A stretch of DNA of 64,000 nt from assembly GCF_024273195.1 (NCBI RefSeq), contig NZ_JAMZCU010000006.1:186001-250000 (forward strand), in the 5' to 3' direction. Both the position numbers and the translations under genes were made by a program. The DNA comes from Devosia ureilytica (GTDB taxonomy: Bacteria; Pseudomonadota; Alphaproteobacteria; Rhizobiales; Devosiaceae). Below, piece by piece: positions 1 through 9,425 of this stretch. The notes under the pieces were generated by a model. That model had not been told where the DNA came from. It saw nothing but the letters and a program-made list of their open reading frames with translations, and made no database searches. Each line of letters opens with the position of its first letter. The first letter of the stretch is position 1.

Positions 1-2
1 AG

Positions 3-191
3 GCCAATCGTCAGACCATGGCCATGCCGGCCTATGAACAGGTCATCAAGGCCTCGCACAATTTCAATATGCTCGACGCCCGCGGTGTGATCTCGGTCAC
101 CGAGCGGCAGAGCTATATCCTGCGCATCCGCGAATTGGCCAAGGCCTGCGGCGAAGCCTGGCTCCAGACCGCCGGCGGCGGCGCGGAGTAA
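3..191 (+). CDS. glyQ: Glycyl-tRNA synthetase alpha subunit, C-terminal end (partial)
   Basis: The frame is open from the window edge to a TAA at 189-191. The visible 62 residues are the C-terminus of the class II glycyl-tRNA synthetase alpha chain, recognisable from a [13 protein letters not shown] segment followed by [17 protein letters not shown], a conserved helix that ends the family. With the beta chain this subunit makes the alpha2beta2 enzyme that charges tRNA-Gly in the cytoplasm. The beta gene (glyS) lies about 4 kb downstream on the same strand, separated by four other genes, so the pair is not directly adjacent here. The start lies outside the window. Confidence 0.93.
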   Translation, partial: ANRQTMAMPAYEQVIKASHNFNMLDARGVISVTERQSYILRIRELAKACGEAWLQTAGGGAE

Positions 192-211
192 TCTGCCGCC
201 AAGGTCCTTCT

Positions 212-240
212 GCCTCCCTCCCCACCATGGGGAGGGAGGC
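212..240. repeat. GC-rich 29-bp perfect palindrome
   Basis: Two 13-base arms (GCCTCCCTCCCCA and its complement) flank three bases, 20 bp after the glyQ stop and just beyond the 3' end of the convergent rnk-like gene. There is no T-run, so it is not a classic intrinsic terminator, although it could fold in transcripts from both sides. The CCTCCCTCCCC core recurs in the inverted-repeat element at 24618-24754. Confidence 0.6.
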
Positions 241-256
241 GATGGAACTGATCCAT

Positions 257-664
257 CTACACGCTGACTGAGGCGTCCACCTTCACAATGGTCAGCTTGT
301 GGCGCTTGTCGGCGCGGTCGTGCCAGGTAATCGACTGACCGGCCTTGAGCCCGATCAAGGCCGCGCCGATGGGCGTCATCACCGAGATACGCCCTTCAGC
401 AATATCGGCGTCCACTGGATAAACCAGCGTCACAGTCTGCTCCTGCCCCGAATTGGTCTGGTAGGTAACGCGGGCGCCCATGCGCACCACGCCCTCGGGC
501 AGCTTGGCGTCATCAACCACCTTGGCGCGATCAAGCTCCGTCAGCAGAATTTCGGCCAGGTTGGCATTGCGGTCCAGTCCTGCCTCGGCCAGCGCGGTCA
601 GCTTGGCGTGATCGTTCTTGCCCAGGGTCAGGGGTGGGGTGAGGTCGCGACGGATTTCGGTCAT
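257..664 (-). CDS. rnk: Rnk-like GreA/GreB-domain transcription factor
   Basis: This 135-residue protein has the layout of the nucleoside diphosphate kinase regulator Rnk: a short N-terminal coiled-coil-like region (about residues 15-50) and a GreA/GreB C-terminal FKBP-like domain (about 55-130) with VMTPIGAALIGLKAGQ. Family members bind RNA polymerase near the secondary channel but lack the long antiparallel coiled coil needed for transcript cleavage. The length matches E. coli Rnk (136). It is transcribed convergently toward glyQ with a palindrome between them. The start is the only ATG giving the family length. The specific name rnk, rather than a general GreA-like protein, is an inference from size. 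Confidence 0.82.
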   Translation of the reverse strand: MTEIRRDLTPPLTLGKNDHAKLTALAEAGLDRNANLAEILLTELDRAKVVDDAKLPEGVVRMGARVTYQTNSGQEQTVTLVYPVDADIAEGRISVMTPIGAALIGLKAGQSITWHDRADKRHKLTIVKVDASVSV

Positions 665-958
665 TCTTTTTGTCCTTGATGGCGTCCGGCGCGCGCAAAC
701 ATGCGGCGCTCGTGGATGGTCATGCGATAATGTGGAAATGGGCGCCGACGAAGCACGTGAGCCCTAAACAGGCTCCGGCGTGAGCATGCCTAGGGCGTCT
801 ATCCTTCGGGGAGGATGATGCAGCGATGGCTGGGGCGCATATTCATGCTTGAAAGCTAGGGATTGGCTGGCCGAAGTCAAGTGCTTGCCCTCTCCGGCGT
901 TGCAAACAACGGGCCAAACTGCCAGTCTCCGGGCCGAAATCGCTTGAGGGAGCGCACA

Positions 959-1516
959 ATGTTCGGTTGGGTCATTCTTGCCCTGGTGGTCGGCATCGCC
1001 GGCTATGCCATCGTCATCTACAACAGCCTGGTTTCGAACCGGCAAATGGTGCGCGAGGGCTGGTCGGGCATCGACGTGCAATTGAAGCGCCGCACCGACC
1101 TCATCCCCAATCTCATGGAGACGGTGAAGGGCTATATGGTCCATGAGCGCGAAACGCTCGACGCCGTGGTCAATGCCCGCGCCAAGGCCACGAGCGCTGC
1201 TTCATCTGGTCCCGCCGCGCGCGCCCAGGCGGAAGGCGAGCTGTCCTCGGCGCTGGGGCGCCTCCTGGCGGTGGCAGAGGCCTATCCCGACCTCAAGGCC
1301 AACACCACCTTCCTTGAATTCCAGTCGGCCCTGCAGGGCGTCGAGGACGAAATCCAGATGTCTCGCCGCTACTACAATGGCGCGGTGCGCAACCTCAACA
1401 TTCAGGTGGAAAGCTTCCCCTCCAACGTCGTCGCCAATGCTTTCAAATTCGAGCAGGCCGAATATTTCGAGCTCGAGAACGAAGCCGACCGCGCCGTGCC
1501 GCAGGTGAAGTTTTAG
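959..1516 (+). CDS. lemA: LemA family protein
   Basis: A 185-residue protein with one N-terminal membrane helix (residues 2-22, FGWVILALVVGIAGYAIV), then the characteristic LemA helical body: YNSLV, RREGW-like REGWSGIDVQLKRR and DLIPNLMETVKGY. LemA proteins sit in the inner membrane with the coiled body exposed; their role is not settled. The ATG at 959 was chosen over an upstream in-frame start because a GAGGGAG ribosome site (946-952) lies six bases before it and the membrane helix then begins at residue 2. It is followed by the DUF2207 gene, its usual partner, in the same orientation. Confidence 0.92.
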   Translation: MFGWVILALVVGIAGYAIVIYNSLVSNRQMVREGWSGIDVQLKRRTDLIPNLMETVKGYMVHERETLDAVVNARAKATSAASSGPAARAQAEGELSSALGRLLAVAEAYPDLKANTTFLEFQSALQGVEDEIQMSRRYYNGAVRNLNIQVESFPSNVVANAFKFEQAEYFELENEADRAVPQVKF

Positions 1517-1595
1517 CATTCCGACGGCCATGTCCATCGGCGGTCACCCCGACCAAGGGGCGGGGTGACATCGAGTGTGGGGACGCAAACCAGAC

Positions 1596-3500
1596 ATGAT
1601 CATCACGGGTTTCACGCGGTTACTCGCCATTGTCGTCGCCTCGCTCGCCCTCGCGCTGCCCACCGTGGCGCGCGAGGAAATCCGCGCCTTCGCCAGTGAT
1701 GTCGAGCTGCGCACCGATGGCTCGGTGGCGGTGCTCGAAACAATTGACGTCAATGCAGAGGGCAGTCAGATCCGGCGCGGCATCTACCGCGATATTCCGG
1801 TGACCATGCAGGGCGCCAGCGGCAACAAGATCCGCATCGACCTCGACGTCCAGGCGGTGACCCGCGCTGGCCAGGCCGAAATGTTCCGGGTCGAGCGCAT
1901 GGGCGATTTCCAGCGCATCTGGATTGGCGATCCCGACGTTCTGATCGGGTTTGGCGTGCATCGCTACACCATCAGCTACACCATGGATCGCATGGCCCGG
2001 CCCACCAAGAAGGGCGACGAACTCTATTGGAACGCCACCGGCAATTATTGGGATTTTCCCATTCTGACCTCGGTGGCGCGCGTGCGCCTGCCCGGGGGGG
2101 CGGTGCTCAAGGATATTGCCGCCTACACTGGCGTTGTCGGCTCGACCGAAAGGGACGTGGCCATTACCCGCGAAAGCGACACGACCGCCATCTTCCGCAC
2201 CCAGCGCCCGCTGGCTTCGGGCGAGGGCATGAGTTTTGCAGTCTCGTTCCAGAAGGGCGTCGTTGCCTATCCCGAGGGCATGGCCGCCCTGTTGCAGGCC
2301 GCTTCCGACCTGCGCGAAGTCTGGCTACCGGTTCTCGCGGTCATTTTGCTGCTGGTCTACAGCTTTGCCGCCTGGATGCGTGTGGGGCGCGATCCGCCAA
2401 AGGGCACGATCATCCCGCTGTTCCATCCGCCGCGCGATTTCTCGCCGGCCCTGACCCACTATGTCAATAAATGGGGCTTTGCCAATTCCGGTTGGACCGC
2501 AATGACGGCGGCAATTTTCAATCTCGGGGTCAAGGGCCTCGTCACCATTCGCAATCCCGACAAGACCCTCACCGTCGCCACGACCGGCAGGAAGCCGGAC
2601 ACCAAGCTGCCGGTCGGCGAGCAGGTTCTGTACGGCTATTTCAGCAGCCGCGGCGCGGTCACCTTTGACAAAGCCAATGGCAGGGACCTCGACTCCAAGC
2701 GTACTGAGTTTGTCGGCGCCATCGAAAGTGAAAACCGCAAGGTCTGGTTCAACCACAACTGGGGCTTTGCCGGCTTCGGCTTCGTCCTTGCCGCACTGAT
2801 GATCCTTGGCATGGTGGTGCTCGACGTCCTCGAACCGATCTGGCTGTTCGTGGCCCTGTTCGGCGGGGTTTTTGTGGGCGTCGTCGCCGGGGTGCTGTTC
2901 AGCACCATCAAGTCGGGCGGGCTGTTCCAGCGCTTCATGACGATCATCTTTATTGGCGTTTTCGCCTTCAATATGGGCGGCGGGCTGCTGGAAACCTTCA
3001 CCGGCGTCACCATCAATTCCGCCGCCTTGGCCGCCGGTTCCATGGTGGTGATCTGCGTGATCTTCACCGTGCTCATGCGCGCCCCCACCGTGCAGGGCCG
3101 CAAGGTGATGGACGAGATCGACGGTTTCCGGCTCTACCTCGAAACCGCCGAGAAAAACCGGCTCAACATCGTCGATGAGCCACCCATGACCATCGCGCGC
3201 TTCGAGCGCATCCTGCCCTATGCCATCGCGCTCGAAGTGGAAAAACCCTGGGCCGAACACTTCGAGGCTGAACTGAAGCGCAATGCCGTCAGCGACGAGC
3301 AGGCGAGCTATTCGCCGAGCTGGTATTCGGGCAGCCGCAATTTTTCCTCGGGTGGAATTTCCCGGGCCGTGGCTACCGCTTCGTCCGGCATGGCCGCCGC
3401 CATGGTCGCGGCGCAACCGGTGCAGGCCAGCTCTTCCGGCTCAGGCGGCGGTGGTTCATCGGGCGGCGGCGGTGGCGGTGGTGGTGGTGGCGGCTGGTAA
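1596..3500 (+). CDS. DUF2207 domain membrane protein
   Basis: A protein of about 634 residues with a signal peptide (ITGFTRLLAIVVASLALALPTVA), a DUF2207 extracytoplasmic beta-rich region (about 25-220), a membrane helix near 245, a cytoplasmic wing (PPRDFSPALTHYVNKWG), then two to four further helices around 395-480. The C-terminus is a Ser/Gly tail ending in a run of glycines and a final Trp. This LemA plus DUF2207 pairing is widespread and probably forms a membrane complex of unknown role. A GTG at 1575 is an alternative start, but ATG 1596 puts the signal peptide at the true N-terminus. The Gly-run coding end overlaps the convergent gene by 45 bp. Confidence 0.88.
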   Translation: MIITGFTRLLAIVVASLALALPTVAREEIRAFASDVELRTDGSVAVLETIDVNAEGSQIRRGIYRDIPVTMQGASGNKIRIDLDVQAVTRAGQAEMFRVERMGDFQRIWIGDPDVLIGFGVHRYTISYTMDRMARPTKKGDELYWNATGNYWDFPILTSVARVRLPGGAVLKDIAAYTGVVGSTERDVAITRESDTTAIFRTQRPLASGEGMSFAVSFQKGVVAYPEGMAALLQAASDLREVWLPVLAVILLLVYSFAAWMRVGRDPPKGTIIPLFHPPRDFSPALTHYVNKWGFANSGWTAMTAAIFNLGVKGLVTIRNPDKTLTVATTGRKPDTKLPVGEQVLYGYFSSRGAVTFDKANGRDLDSKRTEFVGAIESENRKVWFNHNWGFAGFGFVLAALMILGMVVLDVLEPIWLFVALFGGVFVGVVAGVLFSTIKSGGLFQRFMTIIFIGVFAFNMGGGLLETFTGVTINSAALAAGSMVVICVIFTVLMRAPTVQGRKVMDEIDGFRLYLETAEKNRLNIVDEPPMTIARFERILPYAIALEVEKPWAEHFEAELKRNAVSDEQASYSPSWYSGSRNFSSGGISRAVATASSGMAAAMVAAQPVQASSSGSGGGGSSGGGGGGGGGGGW

Positions 3501-4049
3501 GGTCCGTTCCACAATTGTCACAGGCATGCCTGAAATGGCCTTGAGCACGCGCAGATATTGGCGGAATGGCCGCGAGTCGTAGAGCAGCAGCTCGATTGGC
3601 CGCCACAGGGCAACCCAGCCGGCAATGATCAGGCCCTCACTGAAAAGGCGCTGGACGAACGCTGGCAGCCAGGCAGTTGCCGAAAACATGCTCGACAGCG
3701 CCATGCAGCAGGCCAGAAAACCCAGGCCAAGCCATAGGGCATCGCGTCCGGCATGTAGGGTGCGCCCCAGGGAGCGGGTGACCTCCGTGATGCGCGCCTG
3801 GGTGTATCCGGCCAGTGCGTCACCGATACGCTGGCTCAGCTCCGCATGTTCGGGCTGCGGGGGCACTGTAATAGTGATCCGCGCCTGCGCCCGGTCCTGC
3901 GGCGGCAGCATCCTGGTCAGCTGTTCAATCCTGTGGACGCCTGAGCTGGTTTCAAACCGGCCGGCCAGCGGATCAGCAAGCGGCGGCGTAAAGAGCTCAT
4001 CGAGGGTCTCAAGCTCTATCGCAATGGTCGGCGCACCCGCGGTTGACAT
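3456..4049 (-). CDS. Hypothetical two-helix membrane protein
   Basis: A 197-residue protein with no recognised family. Residues 1-100 are soluble and charged, with an ITITVPP segment suggesting a beta strand. Two hydrophobic helices follow (about 103-122, LWLGLGFLACCMALSSM, and 135-150, EGLIIAGWVALW), and then PIELLLYDSRPFRQYLRVL. The short tail is Ala/Thr repeats read from the antisense of the DUF2207 Gly run. Codon use resembles its neighbours, so it looks like a resident gene. It is convergent with the DUF2207 gene and its promoter would lie in the 4050-4179 gap shared with glyS. Confidence 0.7.
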   Translation of the reverse strand: MSTAGAPTIAIELETLDELFTPPLADPLAGRFETSSGVHRIEQLTRMLPPQDRAQARITITVPPQPEHAELSQRIGDALAGYTQARITEVTRSLGRTLHAGRDALWLGLGFLACCMALSSMFSATAWLPAFVQRLFSEGLIIAGWVALWRPIELLLYDSRPFRQYLRVLKAISGMPVTIVERTLPAATTTTATAAAR

Positions 4050-4179
4050 GGCATCCCCATATGGTTGGGCTTCACAATAGATCGCAGGCGCTCATCTGGC
4101 GACTCCGCGCGCCAGCCCCATGGACTTTGGGCCGTTCGGTTGCTAGGCAAACGACGCCTGAAAAGAACCGGTTACCACC

Positions 4180-6204
4180 ATGCCCGAACTGCTGCTTGAA
4201 CTCTTCTCCGAGGAAATCCCCGCCCGCTTTCAGCGCCGTGCGGCCGAGGACCTCAAGAAGGCTGTCACCAATGCTCTGGTTGATGCAGGTCTGGTCTATG
4301 AGGGCGCCAAGGCCTTTGTGACCCCGCGCCGCCTGGCGCTGTCGGTGTCCGGCCTGCCGGCGCGCTCTCCCGATACGCGCGAAGAGAAAAAAGGCCCCAA
4401 GCTTGGTGCGCCACAGCCGGCCATCGATGGTTTCCTGCGCGCCGCGGGCCTCTCGTCCATCGACCAGGCCAAGGTGGAAAGCGATCCCAAGAAGGGCGAC
4501 TTCTATGTGGCAGTGATTGAAAAGCCGGGCGCCGATGCGGTCGACCTGCTTTCGGACATCCTGCCAAAGGTGATGACCGATTTCGGCTGGGCCAAGTCGA
4601 TGCGCTGGGGCTCGGGGAGCTTCAATTGGGTGCGCCCGCTGCGCGCCATTACCGCCACCTTCGGCACCGAGAACGACGAACCTGTTCAGATTCCGTTCAT
4701 GATCGCAGGCCTGGAGGCCGGCCAGACAACGTTCGGGCATCGGTTCCTTGCGCCAGACGCCATCCGCGTCAAGCGTTTCGACGACTACCAGATCGCGCTC
4801 GAGCGCGCCAAAGTGGTGCTCGACATCGACCGCCGCAAGGATATCATTCGCACCGACGCCGATAATCTCGCGTTCGCCCAAGGACTTAGCGTTATCCATG
4901 ACGAGGGCCTGCTGGAAGAAGTTGCGGGCCTGGTCGAGTGGCCCAATGTGATGATGGGTTCGTTCGATCCCGAATTCCTCAAGCTGCCCGAGGAAGTCAT
5001 CATCGCCACCATCCGCGCCAACCAAAAGTGCTTCTGCCTCCGCGATGGCTCCGGGAAGTTGGCTCCCAATTTTATTATCACTGCCAACACTATACCCGCC
5101 GACGGCGGTGCCGTTGTAGTAGCTGGCAATGAGCGCGTTATTCGTGCGCGTTTGTCTGATGCGGCCTTTTTCTATCAGGGTGACCTTGCTATTCCGCTGG
5201 AGCACGGCCTTCCCAAGCTCGAAGACATGGTGTTCCACGCCAAGCTGGGCACTCAGTTCGCCATGGTCGAACGCCTGGTGCACCTGGCAGCCGAAATCGC
5301 CCCCCAGGTGGGCGCCGATGTCGAGATGACCCGCCGCGCCGCCATGCTCGCCAAGGCCGATCTCGTCACCGGCATGGTCGGCGAATTCCCCGAATTGCAA
5401 GGCCTCATGGGACGCTACTACGCAACCGCTCAGAAGGAACCGGCGGCCATCGCCCATGCCCTCGAAATGCACTACAAGCCAGTCGGCCCTTCCGACCGCG
5501 TGCCGACGGAGCCAGTGTCGATTGCCGTGGCGTTGGCCGACAAGCTCAATGTACTCTCTGGTTTCTGGTCGATCGACGAAAAGCCCACCGGCTCGCGCGA
5601 CCCATTCGCTCTGCGCCGCGCGGCTCTCGGCGTCATCCGTATCATCACCGAGAATGGGCTGAAATTCCCGCTCAAGGTCGAGCCTGATCTGCTGGCCTTC
5701 TTCCATGACCGCCTCAAGGTGACCTTGCGCGACGCCGGCGCCCGCCACGATCTGGTGGACGCGGTTATCGCTTCGGACAGCAACGATATGCTGCAGATCA
5801 CCCAGCGCGCCGAAGCCCTGTCGAGCCTGCTTGCCAGTGATGATGGCGCCAATCTTTTGGCTGGTTACAAGCGCGCCGCCAATATCCTGGCGGCCGAGGA
5901 AAAGAAGGACGGCAAGACCTTTGCCGGCGCTGTCGATCAGGTCGCGCTCAAGCTGCCCGAAGAAACCGCGCTGGCCTTTGCCGTTGACGCCGTCCATGCG
6001 GCTGTGGCTGCACATGTCGCCAAGGATGACTACAAGGGCGCCATGGCCGAGCTGGCAACGCTGCGCGCGCCGGTCGATGCCTTTTTCACCGCGGTGCTGG
6101 TCAATGACGCCGACCCGGCAGTCCGCGCCAACCGCCTCAATCTGCTGGCGCGCCTGCGCGACACCATGCATCTGGTGGCCGATTTCGGAAAGGTCGCTGG
6201 ATAA
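4180..6204 (+). CDS. glyS: Glycyl-tRNA synthetase beta subunit
   Basis: A 674-residue beta chain starting with the family signature [18 protein letters not shown]. It supplies the tRNA-binding and anticodon-recognition parts of the tetrameric glycyl-tRNA synthetase. Visible landmarks are [18 protein letters not shown] (about 133-150), the HD-like central region with [19 protein letters not shown] (about 390), and a C-terminal DALR-type anticodon-binding helix bundle ending in [20 protein letters not shown]. The length is normal for alphaproteobacteria. It is separated from glyQ by the lemA/DUF2207 genes and the two minus-strand genes. Confidence 0.96.
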   Translation: MPELLLELFSEEIPARFQRRAAEDLKKAVTNALVDAGLVYEGAKAFVTPRRLALSVSGLPARSPDTREEKKGPKLGAPQPAIDGFLRAAGLSSIDQAKVESDPKKGDFYVAVIEKPGADAVDLLSDILPKVMTDFGWAKSMRWGSGSFNWVRPLRAITATFGTENDEPVQIPFMIAGLEAGQTTFGHRFLAPDAIRVKRFDDYQIALERAKVVLDIDRRKDIIRTDADNLAFAQGLSVIHDEGLLEEVAGLVEWPNVMMGSFDPEFLKLPEEVIIATIRANQKCFCLRDGSGKLAPNFIITANTIPADGGAVVVAGNERVIRARLSDAAFFYQGDLAIPLEHGLPKLEDMVFHAKLGTQFAMVERLVHLAAEIAPQVGADVEMTRRAAMLAKADLVTGMVGEFPELQGLMGRYYATAQKEPAAIAHALEMHYKPVGPSDRVPTEPVSIAVALADKLNVLSGFWSIDEKPTGSRDPFALRRAALGVIRIITENGLKFPLKVEPDLLAFFHDRLKVTLRDAGARHDLVDAVIASDSNDMLQITQRAEALSSLLASDDGANLLAGYKRAANILAAEEKKDGKTFAGAVDQVALKLPEETALAFAVDAVHAAVAAHVAKDDYKGAMAELATLRAPVDAFFTAVLVNDADPAVRANRLNLLARLRDTMHLVADFGKVAG

Positions 6205-6270
6205 ACGAGAGACCTGCCTGCAGCGCCTGCGGGTCTCGCTGTCGTTTCCTGTTCAATCCTGGGGTTCAGC

Positions 6271-7257
6271 ATGAGCGTAGGCCTAATCGCCCTTCTCGAC
6301 GATGTCGCGGGCCTTGTGAAAGTGGCCGCTGCGTCCCTGGACGACGTTGCGGGCCAGGCGGCCAAGGCGGGGGCCAAGGCTGCCGGCGCGGTTATCGACG
6401 ATGCCGCTGTGACACCGAATTACGTCCATGGCTTTTCGGCCGAGCGCGAACTGCCCATTGTCGCCAAGATCGCCCGGGGCTCGATCCGCAACAAACTGCT
6501 GTTCCTGTTGCCCGCTGCGCTGCTCCTCTCGATATTCGCCCCATGGCTGATTACGCCCCTGCTCATGATCGGCGGGGCCTATCTCTGTTACGAAGGGGCG
6601 GAAAAGGTATTTCATCTCGTCGCGCCTCACCAGGCCGAGGTTCATGAAGCCGCGCTCGAGCATACCGCCATCGCGCCCGCTTCGCTTGAGGAGCAGAAGG
6701 TTGCCGGCGCCATCAAGACCGATTTCATTCTCTCGGCCGAGATCATGACCATTATCCTGGCTGCGGTGGAGGCTCCCGATTTCTGGACGCGCGCCGCCGT
6801 GCTGGCCATGGCGGGCATCGGCATTACCATCCTCGTCTATGGGGCCGTGGCGCTGATCGTCAAAGGCGACGATTTCGGCGTCTGGCTGGCCCGCAATGCG
6901 CGCACTAGTGCGGGCCGCGCCACCGGCCGGGGTATTGTCGTTGCCATGCCTGTCCTGATGCAGGCGCTCAGCCTTATCGGCACTGCCGCCATGACCTGGG
7001 TCGGCGGCAGCATTGTCGTGCATGGTCTCTACGAATTTGGCCTCGATTGGCCTGAGCATCTCATCGAAGCCGCAGCCCACTGGGCGGAAAGCGCCTTCCC
7101 GGCCATCGCTGGCTTTGCCGGATGGTTTGCCACGGCAGGCTTCGATTTCCTCTTCGGCCTGGCGCTCGGCGCTCTGCTCATTCCTGTCGTGGGCTATGTC
7201 GTGACGCCGGTATGGAAAGTGATCAAGTCGGCGCTACCGATGCGGCGTGCGGCCTAA
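6271..7257 (+). CDS. DUF808 inner membrane protein (YedI-like)
   Basis: A 328-residue polytopic protein of the DUF808/YedI family. The N-terminus reads SVGLIALLDDVAGLVKVAAAS, typical of the family, and is followed by about seven hydrophobic segments, including LLFLLPAALLLSIFAPWLI, AAVLAMAGIGITILVYGAVAL and a final AGFDFLFGLALGALLIPVVGYV. The family's function is unknown. It lies 66 bp after glyS in the same orientation. The gap contains an imperfect GAGACC/GGTCTC hairpin without a T-run, so read-through from glyS is possible. Confidence 0.88.
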   Translation: MSVGLIALLDDVAGLVKVAAASLDDVAGQAAKAGAKAAGAVIDDAAVTPNYVHGFSAERELPIVAKIARGSIRNKLLFLLPAALLLSIFAPWLITPLLMIGGAYLCYEGAEKVFHLVAPHQAEVHEAALEHTAIAPASLEEQKVAGAIKTDFILSAEIMTIILAAVEAPDFWTRAAVLAMAGIGITILVYGAVALIVKGDDFGVWLARNARTSAGRATGRGIVVAMPVLMQALSLIGTAAMTWVGGSIVVHGLYEFGLDWPEHLIEAAAHWAESAFPAIAGFAGWFATAGFDFLFGLALGALLIPVVGYVVTPVWKVIKSALPMRRAA

Positions 7258-7365
7258 ACTCGTCACGCTCGAAACGTCGGCTCCAGCGGCCGCTCGCGCT
7301 TCGGGCGAGGGGCGTGGCGAGCGTGCAGGTCTCTCAAAGGAACAGATGGCGATCCTGGGTCCCTG

Positions 7366-7836
7366 TCAGACAGGTGGCGTCAGCCCGGCGACCTTCTTGC
7401 CTTTGAACGGCGCCATACCTTCGCGCGCCAATTCGTCGGCGCGCTCATTCAATTCGTCCCCGGCGTGGCCTTTGACCCAATGCCAGGAAATCTCGTGACG
7501 TTTCGTCGCCTCATCCAGCGCCTGCCATAGCTCGACATTTTTCACCGGCTTCTTGTCGGCGGTGCGCCAGCCGTTGCGCTTCCAGCCATGAATCCAGCTC
7601 TGGACGCCGTTTTTGACATATTGGCTGTCGGTGTGCAGATCCACCGCGCAGGCGCGGGTCAGGGCGTTAAGCGCCTCGATGGCCGCGGTCAATTCCATGC
7701 GGTTGTTGGTGGTTAGCGCCTCGCCGCCCTTCAGTTCCTTGCGGTGCGCCCCAAACTGCAGGATAGCCCCCCAGCCGCCCGGACCCGGATTTCCCGAACA
7801 GGCGCCGTCGGTGTGGATTGTGACTGAGTCAGACAT
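7366..7836 (-). CDS. rnhA: Ribonuclease HI
   Basis: A 156-residue enzyme that cleaves the RNA strand of RNA-DNA hybrids. The four acidic catalytic positions are visible: Asp10 in [19 protein letters not shown], a Glu near 48 in [13 protein letters not shown], an Asp near 70 in LHTDSQYV, and an Asp near 134 in [12 protein letters not shown]. The ATG at 7836 gives exactly the family length and starts two residues before the first strand. The first 8 bp overlap the end of the GNAT gene upstream, so translation is probably coupled in an ispH-GNAT-rnhA operon. Confidence 0.95.
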   Translation of the reverse strand: MSDSVTIHTDGACSGNPGPGGWGAILQFGAHRKELKGGEALTTNNRMELTAAIEALNALTRACAVDLHTDSQYVKNGVQSWIHGWKRNGWRTADKKPVKNVELWQALDEATKRHEISWHWVKGHAGDELNERADELAREGMAPFKGKKVAGLTPPV

Positions 7837-8356
7837 GGACGGGTAGCCGATAGATATGGAACTGGCATGTGAGCCCGAGATGGTCGACCTCGACATGGGT
7901 TTTTTCCATGCCGATTTTCTCGAGGATCGCGAGGGAAGGGGCGTTGCGGACATCGGCCATGCCGATGAAGTGCTCGCCTTTGTTATTGGCGAAGAACCAG
8001 TCACGCAATCCCAATGCCGCTTCCTTGGCATAGCCTGCCCCGTGATAGCCCTCGAACAGGGCGTATCCTAGTTCCGGTTCACCGGTGGGGGGATAAATGC
8101 CGAAGCCGGCCCGGCCAACAAAGGCGCCGTCGGATTTGCGGGTGAGCCGCAACTTGCCCAATTGCCGGGTCTCGAATAGGTCGATCCAATGGGCGACGGA
8201 CTTTTCTGCCTGCTCTCGGGTCCATGGGGCGCCGCTCACCGTCAGGTAGCGCGCGACATTGGGGCTGCCGTGCAACGCCACCAGATCATCGAGCTGATCC
8301 ATGCGCCAGCCTGAGAGAACGAGGCGCTCGGTCTCGAAAAGCTCGAGACCGCTCAT
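7829..8356 (-). CDS. GNAT family N-acetyltransferase (RimJ/RimL-like)
   Basis: A 175-residue acetyltransferase of the RimJ/RimL-like (Acetyltransf_3) branch, starting [22 protein letters not shown]. The fold's later motifs are present: [37 protein letters not shown], with the acetyl-CoA pyrophosphate loop around GAGYAKE, and [16 protein letters not shown] at the C-terminus. The substrate is unknown. The ATG overlaps the ispH stop in an ATGA arrangement (8353-8356), and its own end overlaps the rnhA start, showing tight co-translation. Confidence 0.88.
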   Translation of the reverse strand: MSGLELFETERLVLSGWRMDQLDDLVALHGSPNVARYLTVSGAPWTREQAEKSVAHWIDLFETRQLGKLRLTRKSDGAFVGRAGFGIYPPTGEPELGYALFEGYHGAGYAKEAALGLRDWFFANNKGEHFIGMADVRNAPSLAILEKIGMEKTHVEVDHLGLTCQFHIYRLPVHV

Positions 8357-9324
8357 CGGGCAGAGTTCGCTTCCAGGTCGCGCAAGACGCGGGGGATGTT
8401 GAAGGCAATGTTCTCTTCGGCTGTGGTCTTGGTTTCGACCGTGACCGTATAGCGCTCGGCAAAGGCGTCGATTACCTCCTCCACCAGGCTTTCCGGCGCC
8501 GATGCGCCCGCGCTGACGCCCAGCGAGGTGAGGTTGCCATAGAGTGACCAATCAATGTCGCTGGCCCGGTCCACCAGGGTCGCGACCTTGCAGCCACTCC
8601 GCAGGGCCACTTCCACCAGCCGCTGTGAATTGGATGAATGGGGCGAGCCCACCACAATCATCGCATCGACCAGCGGCGCCACCGCCTTGATTGATTCCTG
8701 CCGATTAGTGGTTGCGTAGCAGATGTCTTCCTTGTGTGGGCCATTGATGGCGGGGAAGCGGGCACGCAGGGCAGCCACGATTTCGCGCGTGTCGTCGACC
8801 GACAGTGTTGTCTGGGTCACGAAGGCCAGCGTTTCTGGATCTTTTGGGTTGAACGCATTGGCGTCAGCCACTGTCTCGATCAGTGTCACCGCGCCCACCG
8901 GTAGCTGGCCCATGGTGCCGATCACTTCGGGGTGACCGGCATGACCGATCAGCACGATTTCATGGCCTTCCTCGAAATGGCGCGAGGCTTCCACATGGAC
9001 CTTTGAGACCAGTGGGCAGGTCGCATCGAGGAAAAACATGTTGCGGCTCTTGGCATCGGCCGGCACGCTTTTGGGCACGCCATGGGCAGAGAACACAACG
9101 GGCGCCTCGGTCTCGGGGATTTCGTCGAGTTCTTCAACAAACACGGCGCCCTTGGCCTTGAGCCCTTCCACCACATATTTGTTATGCACGATGGCGTGGC
9201 GCACATAGACCGGCGCGCCATATTTCTGGAGCGCCAGCTCCACGATCTGTATCGCGCGGTCAACGCCAGCGCAGAATCCGCGCGGTGCGCAGAGCAGAAT
9301 GTCGAGATGCGGCCTTTTTTCCAT
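8353..9324 (-). CDS. ispH: 4-hydroxy-3-methylbut-2-enyl diphosphate reductase
   Basis: IspH (LytB), the last enzyme of the methylerythritol phosphate isoprenoid pathway, which reduces HMBPP to IPP and DMAPP with a [4Fe-4S] cluster. The three cluster cysteines are visible in [28 protein letters not shown] and [10 protein letters not shown]. The proton-relay region AHGVPKSV and the [11 protein letters not shown] substrate loop are intact. The start is set at ATG 9324, giving [16 protein letters not shown] and about 323 residues; an upstream TTG-type extension adds ten residues unlike the family. It leads the ispH-GNAT-rnhA operon. Confidence 0.95.
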   Translation of the reverse strand: MEKRPHLDILLCAPRGFCAGVDRAIQIVELALQKYGAPVYVRHAIVHNKYVVEGLKAKGAVFVEELDEIPETEAPVVFSAHGVPKSVPADAKSRNMFFLDATCPLVSKVHVEASRHFEEGHEIVLIGHAGHPEVIGTMGQLPVGAVTLIETVADANAFNPKDPETLAFVTQTTLSVDDTREIVAALRARFPAINGPHKEDICYATTNRQESIKAVAPLVDAMIVVGSPHSSNSQRLVEVALRSGCKVATLVDRASDIDWSLYGNLTSLGVSAGASAPESLVEEVIDAFAERYTVTVETKTTAEENIAFNIPRVLRDLEANSAR

Positions 9325-9425
9325 GCAGATCAGATGCTTTCGTCGCCCCTGCAAGTCAAGTCCTGTTGCAGCCGGGGCAGGGCATGGGCAATATGCAAGT
9401 GATAGTATGACCAGGACGGTTCCAG

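Noticed and set aside
2325-3416. 363-residue frame antisense to the DUF2207 gene
   Set aside because: His/Gly/Asp-rich shadow translation lacking any motif.
4072-6171. Long 699-residue frame antisense to glyS
   Set aside because: It is the mirror frame of a clear glyS gene in GC-rich DNA; the translation is His/Gly/Ala-rich without domains.
6206-6242. Terminator after glyS
   Set aside because: The GAGACC/GGTCTC hairpin has a large loop and no T-run, so it is not supported as an intrinsic terminator.
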